39,682 bases of DNA from Hypholoma sublateritium FD-334 SS-4. Lineage: Eukaryota > Basidiomycota > Agaricomycetes > Agaricales > Strophariaceae. The DNA lies in the NCBI GenBank assembly GCA_000827495.1, contig KN817709.1, positions 5,147 through 44,828 on the forward strand, written 5' to 3'. Both the position numbers and the translations under genes were made by a program. Within the stretch, counting starts at the first letter, position 1. Each line of letters starts with the position of its first letter. Positions 35,930 to 39,682 of the stretch are shown here, in pieces. A model generated the notes under the pieces. That model did no database searches. It saw only the letters and a program-made list of their open reading frames with translations, and was not told the DNA's origin.

Positions 35930-36398
35930 GAAGATTTTTGCAAGCCCAAGCCCTTATTAAATTTGTGATTTAATATATTCACCTATTCCTGATTGGGTAA
36001 GCAAAAATTAATTATAATTTCATTACTTTAAATATAACTAATACATGTATTTACTGGGCGGCATAGCGCAACTACACTAGGGGCCAGCAGGGGGCTGCGT
36101 ACACGTCCTCCCCAGGTGAGACGTGGAGCCAAAGCCGGACTACGGCGGGCTCAGGCCTGCCCGACGCTGTGACGCGTGGCTACCAGCGGGGGCCATCGCG
36201 ACGTGGCACAGGGCCAGCGGGGATGTCTTGGGCGATGCCAGCCTTCGCAGTGGGGAGCGACGTGGGTGCTAATGAGGCACGCGCCTGCGGGCGTCTTGGG
36301 CGACATCCGCCCTCGTGGCGTGGCCTAGAGCTGGCGGTGCAACCTTCCTGCTGTCTGCCGTTGCTGATGTGGCACGCACCGGTGGCCGTCCTCCCACC
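35930..36398. other. AT-rich then GC-rich intergenic sequence, no gene
   Basis: An AT-rich segment to about 36055 changes sharply into GC-rich sequence with repeated GTGGCAC/GGGCGA words. The segment TGCCGTTGCTGATGTGGCAC (about 36357) recurs in the same orientation with one change at about 37623, beyond the foldback element. The element therefore sits between two copies of the same GC-rich sequence. No gene is supported. Confidence 0.4.
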
Positions 36399-37567
36399 AG
36401 TAGCTACCATTTCTCCTATCATAAGTACAGGTAATTACCAGCAAGCCATTTTACCTATACCATAGTAAGGTTTGAGATCTTGCTCTCATAGATTACCTAG
36501 TTCTTTCATTTCATTTCATATACCATGAAAGATTGAGATATCTCATATATTACTGAGTGTGCGCTTTCATAAATAGCTCATGTGTGATTTCATCTTTTGC
36601 CAAGTGCTTTCAACTAGAGATCTCATACATTACCACTGGTATTTCAGGTGAGATTTCATCCTTTACTGTGCGCTTTCAGTGTGCAATTTCATGCAATACT
36701 TGTGCTATTTCATGCTACAATCTCAATAGTTACTAGCTGCTTTCAAATTGCAATTTCATATTATTGCCCTGCTCAATCTCATCTTTTACTGGGTGCTTTC
36801 ACTGTGCGCTTTCAAGTGTTTCTCAGTGCTTTCAGTGTGCAATTTCATAGCTTGCTGCTGTGTGATGCTTTGTTTGTGTTTTGATGTGATCAATAACAGT
36901 ACATGTGACCTCCACCCTGCCTTTTTTGCCATTAATAAATCAAGCTGACCCCATATTATGGCCTCAAATTGAAACAATTGTAAATATAGGGTACCAGCCA
37001 GCCCAGCCAAGTCATGTAACAAAATTAATTCATGTGCTTACTAACAACACCAAGACTGGCCACTTAGAGACTACTCCTTTCAAACCCCTCCAGGCAAATT
37101 GAGAACTCAAAAATGGATTTGAGAACTGTGGGAAAATGGACTTTATCATAAATACAAGGCAAAGTTTGAGATTCTGCTTTCAGATATACAGGCAAGATAT
37201 GATATTGTAGTATGAAATCACATTTTGATAGCACACAAGGTAAGTTGAGATTGCATATGAAAATGTCTGGCACCAAGTGAAATCACAGAATGAAATAGCA
37301 TAGGTAATGCCTGAAATTGTATAGTGAAAGCGCACAGTAACCAATGAAATCATTATGAAATTGCACTGGTATTTTATGAAATCAGTGATTTAAAGCACTT
37401 GGCAAATGGTGAAATCGCATATGAAATATCTCAATATTTCATAGTACAGTAAATGAAATGAAAGGACTAGGCAATTTATGATAGCAAGATCTCAAACCTT
37501 ACTATGGTATAGGGAAAATCGTCTGCTAGGTAATTACCTAGGTTATTTGATATAAGTGGTAGCTACC
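36399..37567. mobile_element. 1.17-kb foldback-like element with long inverted arms
   Basis: The two ends are inverted copies of each other. The left reads AGTAGCTACC, then GGTAATTACC, then CCTATACCATAGTAAGGTTT and GAGATCTTGCT. The right end, read on the minus strand, gives GGTAGCTACC, GGTAATTACC, then CCTATACCATAGTAAGGTTT and GAGATCTTGCT. Imperfect arm similarity runs roughly 450 nt on each side (to about 36870 and from about 37090). The arms are built from ~25-30-nt subrepeats around ATTTCAT, TTAC and GTGCTTTCA. No transposase is encoded, so it is non-autonomous. I could not settle a target-site duplication; GGTAGCTACC is itself palindromic. Confidence 0.75.
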
Positions 37568-38112
37568 CCTCGTCCTCCGTCACGCCCGCCCTCGCCGTGT
37601 GCCCCAGAACCCAGCCGCTTCCTGCCGTTGCTGACGTGGCACGCGCCGGCGGTGGTTCTGGGAAATGACGGAGGGCGGCATCAGCACAGCGACGGGGGCG
37701 GGCGACGCAGCTGTTGACCAGTTGGTCAAAAGACGCGCGCTTCCAGGAACGCTTACCGAGCGCCCTATCATGTACACGTGCGTGCTGTTTTTTCTCCGTG
37801 TGTGCATCCTCTCTTCTACATTTTTCCGGATGGAACACGGGTGATGTATAGGTACTCTCTTCGCAGGCGATGCGCATATATGCGCTACCGCGGTTAACCA
37901 CTGTCGTCTCAACACCTTCGGTGTGCTTTCCCTCGCTTAGGCCGCCGGAGTCAGCGCCGCACAAGTGTCATGAGGTTGAGGCTGGCACGGCAAATCTCTG
38001 ACCGCGCAGTCACCATGCTAGAGTGCCTCATATTAGGTCAGACGGACCATTACAGTTGCCCTGAATACTCACGCCCATACACGCTATGCGAGGCTCTAAC
38101 ATCCTACCGATT
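37568..38112. other. GC-rich intergenic sequence, no supported gene
   Basis: GC-rich sequence with a second copy of TGCCGTTGCTGACGTGGCAC (about 37623). A minus-strand frame of 133 codons (37563-37964) has no recognisable motif and is probably chance in GC-rich DNA. The final ~100 nt are probably the 3' region of the membrane-protein gene that follows. Confidence 0.35.
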
Positions 38113-38701
38113 TTACAGCTCAATCCCATCTTCGTCATAGTCCGGCGGCGCGTCCGAATTCGTAGCTGTCCCCCATCTGCCGCTCGAGCGCACGATGGCG
38201 AGGCCCTCCATCTCCCTTATCCGCATGCGCAACACCAGGTTCTCCTCGGCCAACTGCGCCTGCAGCGCCCTCTCTTCGTGGACCGCGCCTGGTTCTGCCC
38301 CCGTGAATATCGCGCGGGCCACGCGATTCCCGCGTGCTCCCAATCGCGCCATGCGCAGCGGGTCCTTCCGCCGCGGGTGTGTTATGCGGTGGAATAGTGT
38401 CTTATCAATGGCAGGCGGGCCGTTATTCTCTTCGCGCCTGGGGTACGTATCCGCGTCGGGAGGGATATTGGAGAACCTGTGCAGCGTGCGCTCGGCGGCG
38501 CGGCGGCGTCTCCTCCAGCAGATGAATAGCGCGCCAATCACGCTGAAGATGAGTAGGGGGACTAACGCGCCGACAAGCGGTACTATGGCGGCAATGTGTT
38601 GCGTTTTGGAGAGCTTACTCGAAGAGGATTCAGTTTGTATAGGTGCGCCCACGAGAGGTGCTGTCTGGAGCTGCATCCCAGAGGACACGGTGAGAGGCTT
38701 G
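38113..38701 (-). CDS. C-terminal part of a single-pass membrane protein (5' truncated)
   Basis: An open minus-strand frame runs from a likely acceptor (ttgcctgacag, about 38702) to the stop at 38113-38115. It encodes a short Ser/Thr-containing stretch, then one hydrophobic helix (AAIVPLVGALVPLLIFSVIG, ALFICW) followed by the stop-transfer run RRRRRAAERTLHRF. The cytoplasmic tail has PRREENNGPPAIDKT, a heteroptad-like EERALQAQLAEENLVLRMRI and an acidic end, PDYDEDGIEL. This layout fits the many basidiomycete cell-surface proteins with an extracellular domain, one helix and a disordered tail. Upstream exons for the extracellular part are absent, and mobile-element-like sequence begins just beyond. 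It is either a fragment or has a very short ectodomain starting at MVVCFVIRV (38739). Confidence 0.5.
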
Positions 38702-38739
38702 CTGTCAGGCAAGACACGAATCACAAAACACACAACCAC

Positions 38740-39682
38740 TGCGGAGCGAGATTCTATCCCTAGATCGAGCGACGCTCTTCCTAGTACTATAAAATCTAAT
38801 GTGTGCTCTGCCCCGTAGTAGCTAGCTAATGTAACTTTATGTCTTTCTCTTCAACAATACCCTGCGGTTCGTTGTAAGGTAAGGGGAATTATTCAATACT
38901 AATCAATCAATTCAATCTAGCTTTCTTAGACTAGAGTAAAGAGAGATACAAGAGTTTATGTTTTTGAGGGTTTTGTGCAGGGAGCTTCGTCGAGACTNAN
39001 CAATCCGCTTATTTTAAAATCGATCCNANGTCTGATCGTCGAGCTAGCTCGTTGTGTTTCCACGTTTTATGGTGTATGCACACTTNACTGTCTCCCACTC
39101 TGCAGCTAGCTAAGTTCTACTCGCCAAATCTCGCTTTCAAAAACGTTTAACTGTTTCCTAGCTCCTTGTTTTGCCACAAATCGTCACTTCACATGTTACT
39201 AGCTCGTACCACCTATTATCCAGTCCTACCCAATCCTTTCCAGTCCAATCCAGTCCGCCAATAATAGAGTCCCAGGCACTCTCCAGTCCAATATAAGCCC
39301 CAGGCGCTTTCCTTTCCTATTCCAATCCCTGATCAGGCCCCAGGCGCCGTTCCGTTTTAAATTTCCCAGACTAGTTCTGTGAAGACAACTTATTTCTTAT
39401 TTTGTCCCTCTAGCTCGTGCCCGACATATCGTCGTGGTTCAAGTTTAAGTTCTGAAACGGTTGCTTGTCTATTCCAAACTCCTAGCTAAGGTTTATATAC
39501 TATACAGAGTGTCTAGCTACGAAACGAAACGGAAACAAGNCAAAATACATATCTACAGTCCGTTCTAAGCCTTGAACNTGNGGCGTACNATCCGCGTCGA
39601 CCGTTTCGGTAACTCTTTCCGTTCCTAGCTGTTTCCGTTCACGGTCCGTGTAGACCTTCTGACCGGGGACCGCATGCTAGCT
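38740..39682. other. Mobile-element-like right end, no gene
   Basis: No reading frame is supported. The sequence is full of CTAGCT words (for example GAGCTAGCTCG, GCAGCTAGCTAAG, ending GCATGCTAGCT) and short imperfect direct repeats such as CCAGTCC/CCAATCC (39225-39260) and GCCCCAGGCGC (about 39296 and 39336). A TATA-like CCAATATAAGCCCC lies at about 39288. This looks like a promoter/LTR region of a retroelement cut by the window end, but no TG..CA ends or primer-binding site could be fixed. Confidence 0.35.

Noticed and set aside
35555..35930. Frames rich in MEFHGIPWN at 35.6-35.9 kb
   Set aside because: They are translations of the palindromic GGAATTCCAT unit, open on both strands because the unit contains no stop.

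Overview
The window looks like nuclear DNA of a mushroom-forming fungus (Agaricomycetes, Basidiomycota). The signs are many 45-70 nt GT..AG introns, a KDZ transposase with a CxC2 cysteine cluster, a fungal TET/JBP dioxygenase, a Tnp2-type (CACTA/EnSpm) transposase, a TPR-CHAT protein, and several gene families I know only as Agaricomycete hypothetical proteins. The genus cannot be told. The assembly is draft quality, with scattered single n's and a 378-nt run of N at 28781-29158.

Layout. 1-570: AT-rich mobile-element debris ending in repeat copy A. 520-4031 (-): intact, intron-rich gene for a lysine- and serine-rich nuclear-type protein, divergent from a truncated reading frame at 4265 (+). 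5.2-6.4 kb: fragments of probable host exons, cut by repeat copy B. 6728-9310 (-): KDZ transposase pseudogene lacking its catalytic core and carrying one nonsense codon. It is head-to-head with an intact TET/JBP-like 2-oxoglutarate/Fe(II) dioxygenase (9826-11642, +). 11.7-12.85 kb: minisatellites. 14072-14793 (-) and 15235-18255 (+): second divergent pair, a 221-aa acidic/basic protein with a PIP-box-like motif and a 928-aa protein with an HMG-box-like segment. Then repeat copy C, then a nearly complete Tnp2 transposase (18950-22402, -) with one nonsense codon. 23.3-29.5 kb: GC-rich, degenerate, duplicated sequence with no intact gene. 30135-34788 (+): AT-rich gene for a ~1412-aa TPR-CHAT protein with 13 nearly identical 45-aa repeats. 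35.7-37.6 kb: a palindromic GGAATTCCAT array and a 1.17-kb foldback element. 38113-38701 (-): 5'-truncated single-pass membrane protein. The right end is mobile-element-like.

How the parts may work together. The left 22 kb reads as a mobile-element consortium. Linkage of TET/JBP genes to KDZ transposons in Agaricomycetes is established knowledge (Iyer and colleagues, 2014). Here the transposase is dead but the dioxygenase is intact, and its neighbours look like nuclear DNA-associated proteins arranged as divergent pairs. Two of the divergent promoters share a GTCGCGTCG...TCACG motif. Both transposases are broken by a TGA where CGA is expected, as 5-methylcytosine deamination would produce. 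The TPR-CHAT gene is a separate system. Its repeats pair an invariant scaffold with a few very variable positions, as in fungal NLR-type recognition receptors, and are coupled to a caspase-fold CHAT domain whose His/Cys dyad is intact.
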